Below, in pieces: positions 1 through 8,321 of a DNA stretch of 43,317 nt; within the stretch, counting starts at the first letter, position 1, and the number at the start of each line of letters is the position of its first letter. Source of the DNA: an uncultured Myxococcales bacterium (lineage in GTDB: Bacteria > Myxococcota_A > UBA9042); the NCBI GenBank assembly GCA_937910235.1, contig CALENB010000354.1:1-43317 (forward strand). Reading direction: 5' to 3'. The position numbers and the translations under genes were made by a program. Under the pieces are notes generated by a model. It saw nothing but the letters and a program-made list of their open reading frames with translations, did not search any database and was not told the origin of the DNA.

Positions 1-191
1 TGCCCCATGAACTCGGATCCCATGGGGGCGTGGGACCTGCCAAGAAACATGCCGGCATCCGTGAAGATGTGCAAGCAAAGCGTGGAGATTCTACACAGTC
101 AAGCGGCGTCGCAACGCGCGCCACAACGACCGGATCGGCTTGATTTTGAGCCTTTGGTGGCCGCCATCTCGGGGTCGAGGCGCTGCGAAAG

Positions 192-1328
192 TCACGGGTT
201 ACGCGCGAGACGCCACGCTAACCCAGCGGCGATCACCGAGAGTCCAGCCGCGACGAGGAAGAGCTGGGGCAGCGTGATCACGCGCAGCAGCCAGGTCGCG
301 GCGAGCATCATGCACAGGGGGCCGACGCCCGCGCTCGCTGCCATCAGCGCCGCTTGGCCTGAATTCCGGAGGCTGTGGGGTGACCGCGCCGCGATGAGCG
401 CGACCGCGCCCAGCCAAAATGCACCGAAGCTGACGCCGTGCAGCGCTTGAACGGCGGCGATCAGGGCCGTGGGCAGGGCGAGGCCGGTCAGCAAGAATCG
501 CGGGACGGCGGTGAACACCGCGAGGCGAATCATCCCCGTCGCGCCGAGCCGTCGCAACAAGGCTGGCGCCATCGCCATCAGGGTCACCTCCACCGTCAAC
601 CCGGCGACGAACGCGGCCGTGGTCTGCCACGTCGGCGCGCCGAGTCGCTCCATGTGCAGCGAGAATAGGAAGTCGTACGTCGCGTGGGCGAGGCCGTGCA
701 GCACCGCGATTTGCAGCACACTGCGCAACGTCGGATCTCGGATCAGCGCGCGCAGCTCGGTCAGTGTCGCCCTCGGCGCGTCAAGTCGCGCGCGTGGCAA
801 GGCCCAGGTCATCGCGGCCGTTCCCGCGAGCAGCACCGCGGTGATACCGAGGGGCGCGTCCGGCCAATGGTCGATGAGCGCGCCCACCGAGAACACGGCG
901 GCGGCGAACGCCACGGACCCCCACGCTCGGACGCGGCCGTAGTCCCCGCTGTCCTCTCCCAGCGTGCGCATCGTGAGCGTGTCGACCAGCGGGATGAGGG
1001 GCGCCCTCGCCAAGGCGAGCCCGGCGAGCCCGGCGACGAGCCCGGGCAGCCCGGGCGCGAAGACCGTCACCAGGCCAAAGACCGCCGAGATGACCGCCGC
1101 GGCGCGCATCCAGCGACCGGACTGGCCGGACGCGTCCGCCAACCAGCCCCATAGCAGTCCGGCGGTGAGAAACCCGGCGGGAAACAGCGCCAGCACCGCC
1201 GCGGTGTCTTCCGGCGACAGCCCGTTCTTGCCGAGCGCCATGGCCAGAAAGGGGTGCAACGCGCCAAGGCCGCCGATGGCGAGGGCGTACCAGATCGAGA
1301 GGCGCGTGCGAACGGAGACGGTGGGCAT
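192..1328 (-). CDS. MFS permease, MFS_1-like (HcaT/nucleoside-permease type)
   Basis: A 378-residue integral membrane protein, almost entirely hydrophobic helices broken by short Arg-rich loops, as expected for a 12-helix major facilitator. The segment YGRVRAWGSVAF in the middle of the N-terminal half matches the Y-G-x-x-R-x-W-G-S signature of the HcaT/MFS_1-like branch; the known members move phenylpropionate, nucleosides or related small solutes by proton symport. A second six-helix half begins near residue 200 (TLRSVLQIAVLHGLAH). The start is the ATG at 1328, where the hydrophobic N terminus begins after a short MPTVSVRTR stretch. It is transcribed away from the window start, with 133 bp between it and the protease gene upstream on the same strand. 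The substrate cannot be read from the sequence and there is no neighbouring pathway gene to suggest one. The family call is good; the transport role is inferred. Confidence 0.8.
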   Translation of the reverse strand: MPTVSVRTRLSIWYALAIGGLGALHPFLAMALGKNGLSPEDTAAVLALFPAGFLTAGLLWGWLADASGQSGRWMRAAAVISAVFGLVTVFAPGLPGLVAGLAGLALARAPLIPLVDTLTMRTLGEDSGDYGRVRAWGSVAFAAAVFSVGALIDHWPDAPLGITAVLLAGTAAMTWALPRARLDAPRATLTELRALIRDPTLRSVLQIAVLHGLAHATYDFLFSLHMERLGAPTWQTTAAFVAGLTVEVTLMAMAPALLRRLGATGMIRLAVFTAVPRFLLTGLALPTALIAAVQALHGVSFGAFWLGAVALIAARSPHSLRNSGQAALMAASAGVGPLCMMLAATWLLRVITLPQLFLVAAGLSVIAAGLAWRLARNP

Positions 1329-1461
1329 AGGCGGCGGTGGTCCCAGTCAGCAGGGGGTGGCGTCAACAAGCGTTGCGGTTGGCGAGGGTCCGGGTGAAGC
1401 AGGGTTCTGAGTCAAGCACCGGTCTGGATCAGGTACGAGCGCACGCGCGGTCGCTCCGAAC

Positions 1462-2583
1462 CTACGGGCGGTCGCCGAGCGCCAGTCGGGACCAAAGCCG
1501 CTCGCCAACGCTGACGATGGCGTTCTCGAACCCGACGCCAAAGCGGCGGCCGACCGTCTGCGGCGGCTCCCATTTCACGCTGATCAGCTCATGATCTTGG
1601 TGCCGCGCGAGCAGCCAATCGTCGCTGGTCAGCAGCTCGTCAACGAGGCCCAAATCGACCGCGCGATCCGCCGTCCAGTGCGCGCCAGTGGCCACTTGTG
1701 CGATGTCGAGCTGCGGGCGGTGCCGTCCGACGTGCTCTTTGAACTGCTGGTGCATGTCGTCGATGTCGGCCTGAAAATGAGCGCGACCCTCGTCCGTATT
1801 TTCGCCCAACACGCTCAGGGTGCGCTTGTGGGTTCCGGCCGTGAGCTGCTCCACGTCGACGCCACGCTCCAGCAGCAGACGCCGCACATTGGGGATCGTC
1901 GCCACGACACCGATCGAACCCACGACGGCGAAAGGCGCGGCGATGATGCGGTCGGCGACACACGCCATCATGTAGCCGCCGCTCGCCGCGACCTGATCGA
2001 TCGCCACCGTCAGCGAGATCTTGCGTTGCGACAGCCGCCCCAGCTGACTTGCGGCGAGACCATAGCCGGTCACGGCGCCGCCAGGGCTGCTCAAACGCAA
2101 CAGCACCTCGTCGTTCTCGCTGGCCCCCGTAACGATGGCCGTGATCTCTTCACGCAGGTGGTCCACCCGCCGCGCGCGTATGTCGCCGTCGAAGTCGAGG
2201 ACGAAGACGCGCTTCATCATGGCGCCAGCTCCTTCGCCGCCGGGCCCAGCAGTGCCCGTGGCGGCGCCGCTATCGGCCGCCTCCGTCTCGACTTGCGTCG
2301 CCTCGATCTGGAGCTGCGCGGTCTGCTTCTTCTCGATCTTGTCCGCGCGTTGATCGGACTTTCGAGCCGCTTTCAAGGCCTTTCCGCGCAGCCCGGCGTG
2401 CCGAATCTGGCGACCAGCGTGCCGCAGCTGGGCGTTGAGCCGTCGCAGCACCAGCCGGCCGCGATGGCTGGGTCGCTGCCGCGCGGCCAGCGTCGCGACG
2501 ATGCCGGCGATCGCCGCAAACGCGAGCACGATGGTGCCTGCCTTCAGCGCAAAGCCTAGGGTCTCAAGAAGCAGCTCGATCAT
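1462..2583 (-). CDS. sohB: S49-family signal peptide peptidase-like protease (SohB type)
   Basis: A 373-residue membrane protein with one N-terminal transmembrane helix (about residues 5-33), a basic region rich in Arg, Lys and Ala that looks helical (about 40-110), and an S49 peptidase domain. The domain shows the SSPGGAVTGYG loop, the nucleophile region AASGGYMMA with its Ser, and a downstream TAGTHKRTL that supplies the general-base Lys, the Ser-Lys dyad of SppA/SohB enzymes. The length and single catalytic domain fit SohB (about 350 residues) better than the tandem-domain SppA. Such proteases degrade leftover signal peptides and membrane-protein fragments at the inner membrane. I chose the ATG at 2583; a GTG lies directly upstream at 2586, and GAGGTGA precedes both. 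The charged insert after the membrane helix is typical of SohB. Function is inferred from the family. Confidence 0.85.
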   Translation of the reverse strand: MIELLLETLGFALKAGTIVLAFAAIAGIVATLAARQRPSHRGRLVLRRLNAQLRHAGRQIRHAGLRGKALKAARKSDQRADKIEKKQTAQLQIEATQVETEAADSGAATGTAGPGGEGAGAMMKRVFVLDFDGDIRARRVDHLREEITAIVTGASENDEVLLRLSSPGGAVTGYGLAASQLGRLSQRKISLTVAIDQVAASGGYMMACVADRIIAAPFAVVGSIGVVATIPNVRRLLLERGVDVEQLTAGTHKRTLSVLGENTDEGRAHFQADIDDMHQQFKEHVGRHRPQLDIAQVATGAHWTADRAVDLGLVDELLTSDDWLLARHQDHELISVKWEPPQTVGRRFGVGFENAIVSVGERLWSRLALGDRP

Positions 2584-2688
2584 CACTCACCTCGTCGCGG
2601 CCCGTAGCGGCGCGAGCGCCAAGGAAACACGGCGAGACAGCGACGCAAGCGAAACGCCTGAGAATGTCGAGACTCAGCGGCCTCGCGG

Positions 2689-2733
2689 CTCGGGGCACTG
2701 CGGCTAGGGGCACTGCGGCTAGGGGCACTGCGG
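2689..2733. repeat. 15-bp tandem repeat x3 across a stop codon
   Basis: Three consecutive 15-bp units with core GGGGCACTGCGG, at 2689-2703, 2704-2718 and 2719-2733. The last unit holds the final codons and TAG stop of the lipoprotein gene ending at 2719. The middle unit repeats the same TAG in frame; the first unit has CTC at that position. Confidence 0.9.
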
Positions 2734-4266
2734 GTTGTCGTCCGCCCGCAGCCCGAGCACCAACAAGTCCGGCGCGGCCGGGTGGTGCACGATCTCGACG
2801 ATGCCCGCGATCGGGTGATTCACCCACGTCAGCTTGGCCCCAGGTGCGCCGTCATCGTAGCGGTACAGGTTGGTGCCATAGCCCGAGAAACACGTGCCAA
2901 ACGCCCATCGGACGACGTTGGCGTCGGTGGCGTCGGGCCGCAGGTGGACGCCGTTCGTCAGCGTCACGTCGTTAACCTGCAGGTGGGCCACGACCTTTGA
3001 AAACGAGCCGCCCCCGTCGGTCGAACGCCACAGGTACTTGCCGTTTGTCTTCGATGGGATCTGAAGCGACTCATTGAGATCGATCGCCATCGCCCAGACG
3101 GTGGACTCCTCCACCGGCGAAAACGCGACGTTCATGCCGTTGAGATTTTGCGGCGTGATCGCGCCGACGAAGTTGGCGGCCGCCCACGACTTCCCGCCAT
3201 CCGTCGTCAGAAAGAGCCCCTTCGTCATCGCGCCGTAGATGACCCTGTCGAGGTTGAGTGGGCTGAACCCGACGCGGTAGCCGGTGCCGCCGCTCACGGC
3301 AGCCTTGCCGATCTGCTGCCACAATCCGCTGCCCGCCGTCGTGTTCTGCCACAGCTGCCCGGTTGTGCCTCCGACGCGCACCACGTCCGCCTGCTTCGGA
3401 TGCACCCCCAGGCCGAGCAGATTGGCGGTGGGGGCCGTGAGCGTGGTCACCGTGGCGTTATCCAGCCGCACGAGGGTTTGGCCATTGTCGTAGAACGCGT
3501 ACGCGCGGTGCCCCGGCGCGCCGATCATCCGCAAGGGGCTCGTGGGCGCGCTTCCGATCGGCGTCCACGCGCATCCGGCGTCAGTGGAGTGATAGACCGT
3601 GCCGGCGTGTTCTGCGTACAGCACGTTCGCCGCACCCACGGCGGTCAAGCCCATGGTGTACGTCTTGCCAAGCTGCACGGCCGCGGTAGAGATCTGCAGC
3701 GTCGCCCCGCCCTTCGGTCCGAACGCGACGCCCGGCGCGCCGGTGGGTGTCGTACACGTCGGCAAGGTCCACGACGTCGGGCCGGCATCGAGCGTGTCGG
3801 ACGCCGCATCGCCTGACACATCGCCCGCGCCGCCGCCATCCGACCCAGCAGCGTCCGACCCAGCAGCGTCCAAACCAGCAGCGTCCAAACCAGCGGCATC
3901 GGCGCTTGAAGCGTCCTGGTTTACGGGGTCTGCGTCAGCCGCGTCTGCGTGAGCCGTGTCTGGTCCAGCGACGTCCGCGTCGGCCGCGTCTGGGGGGTTC
4001 ACGTCTGGGGCGGCCACGTCCACAGCGACGCCGTCCGTGCTCTGGGCGGCGTCCGCGTCTGCTGCCACGTCCACTGCCACGTCAGTGGTGACAGGCGTGG
4101 TGGCCGCTTCGCTGCAGCCCGCGGCCAGCGCGGCCAAGAGCCACACAGTCGCCCAACCACCTAGCGTCGTCGCCCGATCAGACGGCCAACCGCGCCGCGC
4201 TGTCGGCAGTGAGTCAGCGGCCCAAGCGCGGCAGCGTGGGCGCATGTCTAGTGTGGGCTGTGTCAT
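2719..4266 (-). CDS. Surface lipoprotein with sortilin/BNR-like propeller
   Basis: A 515-residue predicted lipoprotein. From the ATG at 4266 there is a rather long basic n-region, a hydrophobic core (WATVWLLAALAAGC) and a lipobox LAAGC. A low-complexity Asp/Ala/Val linker of about 100 residues follows, part of it made by a 15-bp DNA repeat. The folded part, about residues 165-515, has repeated turns such as STDAGCAWTP, TTDGGKSWAA and STDGGGSFSK, the Asp-box/BNR signature of sortilin-like and photosystem-assembly-like beta-propellers. It is therefore probably displayed at the cell surface or periplasm with an unknown ligand. It diverges from the ATPase gene with about 105 bp between starts. 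A second propeller with the same motifs is encoded at 39013-40437. An alternative upstream start at 4317 adds 17 polar residues and is less likely. Confidence 0.75.
   Translation of the reverse strand: MTQPTLDMRPRCRAWAADSLPTARRGWPSDRATTLGGWATVWLLAALAAGCSEAATTPVTTDVAVDVAADADAAQSTDGVAVDVAAPDVNPPDAADADVAGPDTAHADAADADPVNQDASSADAAGLDAAGLDAAGSDAAGSDGGGAGDVSGDAASDTLDAGPTSWTLPTCTTPTGAPGVAFGPKGGATLQISTAAVQLGKTYTMGLTAVGAANVLYAEHAGTVYHSTDAGCAWTPIGSAPTSPLRMIGAPGHRAYAFYDNGQTLVRLDNATVTTLTAPTANLLGLGVHPKQADVVRVGGTTGQLWQNTTAGSGLWQQIGKAAVSGGTGYRVGFSPLNLDRVIYGAMTKGLFLTTDGGKSWAAANFVGAITPQNLNGMNVAFSPVEESTVWAMAIDLNESLQIPSKTNGKYLWRSTDGGGSFSKVVAHLQVNDVTLTNGVHLRPDATDANVVRWAFGTCFSGYGTNLYRYDDGAPGAKLTWVNHPIAGIVEIVHHPAAPDLLVLGLRADDNPQCP
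3842..3901. repeat. 15-bp tandem repeat x4 in lipoprotein linker
   Basis: Four 15-bp units, the first two identical (GACCCAGCAGCGTCC) and the last two diverged at their ends. Read on the minus strand they encode the Asp-Ala-Ala-Gly-Leu/Ser part of the linker after the lipobox of the BNR lipoprotein. Confidence 0.85.
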
Positions 4267-4370
4267 GATTGGCTCCACTGAGCCCCTCTCCGAGCCTGCA
4301 GAGTCGTAGGGTGTCATCTGCCGCTGGGCTCGTCGACAGAGACGTCCACTTCTTCACGCCGAGGCTGGCC

Positions 4371-6089
4371 ATGGCTGCTGCACCCGACGACATCACAGGC
4401 CTCACCGCGCGGCTGCGTGGCATCGATGGTCGCAACTACGGCGCCTACAAGACGCTCGCCGGGGTGTGGCGCCTCGATAACTGCGATCTGCGTATCGACC
4501 ACGTGCAAGGCGATCCCTTTGCGTCGCCCTCCCGCGTCACGTTGCTGGTGGACGCGAGGACTGCTGTCTTGCCAGATTGGGCGGTGTCGACCCCACGGCG
4601 CCGCGTGAGCACCGCAGACTTCTTGCTGCGTCGCCTCGTGATCGTCGCCCGCGACCTCAGCCGACACCGTGGATCGGGCGGATCGGGCGTGATCTCGGTG
4701 ATCCAGCCCGGCCAGGAGGTGCTTGAGCGCTCCGCGATGATCGTCCGCGCCGATGGTCGGGTCGAGGCGCGTGTGCGGATCGGACTGCCGGCGTCAGGTC
4801 GCCGCGTCTTGAGTCGCGAGGCCCTCGCGCTGCTGCTCGACGACCTGCCCGATCTCGTCGAACACGCCCTGCGCGCGGACACGCTGGATCAGGGTGCGCT
4901 GCGTCGCCAGGTGTATAGCGTCGAAGACCAGCAGGCCCTGCGCGATCAACTCGAGGCGCGCGGACTCGTCGCGTTTGTGGCCGATGGCGCCATCTTGCCG
5001 CGCCACAGTGGCGTCGATCCCCGGCCTATGAGCGGCGATGTCGTCGCCTTCACCGCGCCAGCTACGCTCGCCGTCGTGCTGGAGACCCCCCACGCCGGTC
5101 CGCTCCGCGGGATGGGGCTGCGGGAGGGCCTGTCGCTCATCGTTGGCGGCGGCTACCACGGCAAGTCGACCCTGCTGCGCGCCCTTGAACTCGGGGTCTA
5201 CGACCATATCCCTGGCGACGGTCGCGCGGCGGTTGTGGCGCGGGGCGACGCCGTCAAAGTACGCGCCGAGGATGGTCGGGCCGTCAGCGCGCTCGACATC
5301 TCGCTGTTCATTGGCGAACTGCCCGGCGGCATCGACACACGCACCTTCACCACGCGCGACGCCAGCGGCTCCACGTCCCAGGCGGCGGCGATCGAGGAGG
5401 CGCGCGCCGTGGGTTGCCAGCTGTTGCTCATCGACGAGGATACGTCCGCGACCAACCTGCTCGTGCGCGACGACGTAATGGCGGCGCTGGTCGGCGCCGA
5501 CAAGGAGCCCATCACGCCCCTCGTGTCTCGCATCGCCCATCTGCGCGAGTCCGGCTGCTCGCTGATCGTCGTGATCGGGGGGACAAGCGACTACTTCTCG
5601 CAGGCTGACACAGTGGTGTGGATGGACCAGTGGCGCGCCGTCGACGCGACGGGTGCGGCCCATGCCCTGGTTGACGCGGCGCCGGCGCAGGCAGCAGCGT
5701 CAGTCAGGACAGCTCGCGCCCAGCCGCCACGCGAACGAGCCACGCCGTGGCGACTTCCGGCGGACGCCATCGACCTGCACGACGACAAAGGCCGCCTCCG
5801 CGTGCGCGCCGACGACGTGCGGCGGCTAGACCTCGGGCGCGGCGAAGTCGATCTGCGCGCTATCGGCCAGCTGGTCGCGCCCGGGCAGGCCCTCGCGGCG
5901 GGGCTCGCGCTGGGTCTGGTGCGCGCGGCCTTGGCGGCGGGCGCGGTGGACGTGCGCGCCGCCGTCGAGACGGCCGCCCAACGGCTGAACGCCGATGGAC
6001 TCGATGCATTGAGCGCCACGCCACGCGGCGATCTCGTTCGACCTCGACGGTATGAGATCGCCGCGATTCTTGGCCGTCTGCGCGCCTGA
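4371..6089 (+). CDS. Predicted ATPase of the ABC class (ABC_ATPase family)
   Basis: A 572-residue soluble protein of the conserved predicted ABC-class ATPase family (Pfam ABC_ATPase), which databases sometimes mislabel as isopentenyl-diphosphate isomerase. It shows the family Walker A GGGYHGKSTLLRAL near residue 260, a Walker B region LLLIDEDTSATN near residue 352 with the catalytic Glu after the Asp, and the downstream IVVIGGTSDYF strand near residue 400. The N-terminal opening LRGIDGRNYGAYKTL is also characteristic. The biochemical role of the family is not established; RNA-related functions have been proposed. The ATG at 4371 has GAGG just upstream; an in-frame start further upstream would run into the promoter region shared with the divergent lipoprotein gene. 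It stands alone, with 125 bp to the next start downstream. The family call is strong. Confidence 0.85.
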   Translation: MAAAPDDITGLTARLRGIDGRNYGAYKTLAGVWRLDNCDLRIDHVQGDPFASPSRVTLLVDARTAVLPDWAVSTPRRRVSTADFLLRRLVIVARDLSRHRGSGGSGVISVIQPGQEVLERSAMIVRADGRVEARVRIGLPASGRRVLSREALALLLDDLPDLVEHALRADTLDQGALRRQVYSVEDQQALRDQLEARGLVAFVADGAILPRHSGVDPRPMSGDVVAFTAPATLAVVLETPHAGPLRGMGLREGLSLIVGGGYHGKSTLLRALELGVYDHIPGDGRAAVVARGDAVKVRAEDGRAVSALDISLFIGELPGGIDTRTFTTRDASGSTSQAAAIEEARAVGCQLLLIDEDTSATNLLVRDDVMAALVGADKEPITPLVSRIAHLRESGCSLIVVIGGTSDYFSQADTVVWMDQWRAVDATGAAHALVDAAPAQAAASVRTARAQPPRERATPWRLPADAIDLHDDKGRLRVRADDVRRLDLGRGEVDLRAIGQLVAPGQALAAGLALGLVRAALAAGAVDVRAAVETAAQRLNADGLDALSATPRGDLVRPRRYEIAAILGRLRA

Positions 6090-6214
6090 TTGGGTGGTTC
6101 GTGCGCGTCACGCGGCGCGTGGCGGCGCCCATCTCATTGCGCCGTAGACCGCAGCGTCCATTCGCGCGTCTGTGCATCTCGCGGCCCACGAATTCGGGCT
6201 GTCGGGAGGGCATC

Positions 6215-8239
6215 ATGGCGACACGGGCGACACGACGAACGATGACAACAGTAGGGCTCGGGGGCCTGTTTTGCTTGCTCGCAGGCCTAGCCTGGGCCGA
6301 CGGCAGCGTCGCGCGGGTGACGGGTCAGGTGCGTGTCGCTGGCAACGGTGCGCCGATTCCTGGCGCGACCGTTTCACTGTCGCCTGGCGGCGCGACCACC
6401 CAGACCGACCGGGCAGGGCACTTCCAGCTCAGCACCACGCAGACCGGTCGGGCGACGCTGACGGTCGGCCATCCGCGCTTCAAGTCATGGCGCGGTGCGG
6501 TGTCCCTGATGTCGGGATCCGTGCAGCACGTGCAGGTGCGCTTGTCGCCCATTCATGCCGTCGCCAAAGAGCCCGAAGCGACACCGACGGTCGCCGCGCA
6601 GAGGCCAGCGAAGCCCTACGAGCGCGCCCGGCCGGCGTCCGACCGTGCGTCGCGTCGGCCCCGAGCTGAGAAGCGGATGAAGCACCACGGAAAGATGGCG
6701 TATGGCGTCGGCGCTGGCCTCATGGTCACGGGCCAGGGCGCAGGTGGCGGCTACCGCTCGCACGGCTACGGTCATGGTCGGCCCGCGCCCATGATGCGTC
6801 GCGACCAGAGCACCTCACGCGAGGGGTACGAGCACACGCCTGACGGCGACTTTCATCAGGCCAGCCAGCGGCCGCTGTCGACGTTCTCGATCGACGTCGA
6901 CACCGCCAGCTTCAGCAACGTCCGCCGCTTCATCGTACAAAACCGCCGCCTGCCGCCCGCCGACGCGGTCCGCATCGAGGAGCTGCTCAACTATTTCCCC
7001 TACAACACGCCTGAACCCTCCGGGAACGCGCCATTCGGCGTCGCCGTCGAGCTGACGCCCGCGCCGTGGAATCCCGCGCACCGCCTCGTGCGCATCGCCG
7101 TTCAGGGTCGCAAGGTCGCCGTGAAGAACTTGCCGCCCGCGAACCTCGTCTTCTTGGTGGACGTCTCCGGGTCGATGCACAGCGCGGACAAGCTGCCCTT
7201 GCTCAAGCGGTCGCTGGCCATGTTGAGTCAGCAGCTGCGACCCCAAGATCGCGTCTCGATCGTGGTCTACGCTGGCGCGGCCGGGCTCGTGTTGCCGCCG
7301 ACCAGCGGTGATGAGCAGCAGACCATCCTACGGGCGCTGAGCAGTCTGCGTGCAGGCGGCTCCACGGCCGGCGGCGCGGGGCTGCGGCTGGCCTACAACG
7401 TCGCGCGTCGGGCGTTTCGCAAAAATGGCAACAACCGCGTGATCCTCTGCACAGACGGTGATTTCAACGTCGGCCAGAGCTCAGACGGGGCGCTGGTGCG
7501 CATGATCGAGCAGGAGCGCAGCAGCGGCATCTTCCTGACGGTGCTCGGGTTCGGCTCTGGCAACTACCAGGACGCAAAAATGCAGAAGCTCGCCGACAAG
7601 GGCAACGGCAATCACGCCTACATCGACAGCCTGATGGAGGCCCGCAAAGTGCTCGTCGAGCAGATTGGCGGAACGCTGCTCACGATCGCCAAAGACGTGA
7701 AGATCCAGGTCGAGTTCAACCCCAGCCGCGTCGCGTCGTACCGCCTCATCGGCTACGCCAACCGCAAGCTCGCGGCGCGGGACTTCAACGATGACAAGAA
7801 GGACGCAGGCGAGCTCGGCGCCGGACATCACGTGACCGCGCTCTACGAGATCGTGCCCGCGGGCGGCGAGGCCGCCGGGAGCGGCTTGCGCTACCAGAAG
7901 CGCCGGTCGACCTCGGCCGCAGCCAGCGGGGAGCTGATGCACGTGAAGCTGCGGTGGAAGTCGCCGCGTGGCAGCAAGAGTAAGCTCGCGAGTTTTCCGG
8001 TCTCGGACCTGCCGGGCAGCTTGGCGCAGGCCTCTGAAGATCATCGCTTCGCGGTCGCCGTCGCCGGCTTTGGCATGTTGTTGCGGAAGTCGAAACACAT
8101 CGGATCGTGGCGCTGGTCAGAGGTGTTGGCGCTCGCTCAAGGCGCCACTGGTGCCGATTCTGGCGGCCACCGGGCCGCGTTCGTCCAGCTCGCGCACGCC
8201 GCTGCGCGGTTGTCAGGCGTCAGGCCGACCGATGATTAG
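6215..8239 (+). CDS. Exported YfbK-type von Willebrand factor A protein
   Basis: A 674-residue secreted or envelope protein. From the ATG at 6215, preceded by GGGAGGG, it has a signal peptide (MTTVGLGGLFCLLAGLAWA). A carboxypeptidase-regulatory-like beta domain follows (VTGQVRVAGNGAPIPGATVSL, about 35-105), then a basic and Gly/Tyr/His-rich spacer. The YfbK N-terminal domain comes next (PLSTFSIDVDTASFSNVRRF, about 220-300), then a VWA domain with intact MIDAS motif DVSGSMHS near 310, and a C-terminal DUF3520-like part (about 485-674). This order is the standard YfbK/VWA_N arrangement, except for the extra N-terminal regulatory-like domain. Such proteins are thought to bind partners through a metal ion; no substrate is known. 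An upstream in-frame start at 6101 gives a polar extension before the signal peptide and is unlikely. Confidence 0.85.
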   Translation: MATRATRRTMTTVGLGGLFCLLAGLAWADGSVARVTGQVRVAGNGAPIPGATVSLSPGGATTQTDRAGHFQLSTTQTGRATLTVGHPRFKSWRGAVSLMSGSVQHVQVRLSPIHAVAKEPEATPTVAAQRPAKPYERARPASDRASRRPRAEKRMKHHGKMAYGVGAGLMVTGQGAGGGYRSHGYGHGRPAPMMRRDQSTSREGYEHTPDGDFHQASQRPLSTFSIDVDTASFSNVRRFIVQNRRLPPADAVRIEELLNYFPYNTPEPSGNAPFGVAVELTPAPWNPAHRLVRIAVQGRKVAVKNLPPANLVFLVDVSGSMHSADKLPLLKRSLAMLSQQLRPQDRVSIVVYAGAAGLVLPPTSGDEQQTILRALSSLRAGGSTAGGAGLRLAYNVARRAFRKNGNNRVILCTDGDFNVGQSSDGALVRMIEQERSSGIFLTVLGFGSGNYQDAKMQKLADKGNGNHAYIDSLMEARKVLVEQIGGTLLTIAKDVKIQVEFNPSRVASYRLIGYANRKLAARDFNDDKKDAGELGAGHHVTALYEIVPAGGEAAGSGLRYQKRRSTSAAASGELMHVKLRWKSPRGSKSKLASFPVSDLPGSLAQASEDHRFAVAVAGFGMLLRKSKHIGSWRWSEVLALAQGATGADSGGHRAAFVQLAHAAARLSGVRPTDD

Positions 8240-8321
8240 CCGGCGTCGCAACCGGGAAATGTGACAAATACGTGACAACAGCGGTCAGGCTCCGTAGGCT
8301 GCGCGATCTGGAGATCGACCT

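Noticed and set aside
1-191. Open frame at the window start
   Set aside because: It runs antisense into the permease gene, has no family-like sequence, and no ribosome binding site.
4269-4370. Earlier start of the ABC-class ATPase gene
   Set aside because: It would begin two bases from the start codon of the divergent lipoprotein gene and leave no room for promoters; the ATG at 4371 has a ribosome binding site.
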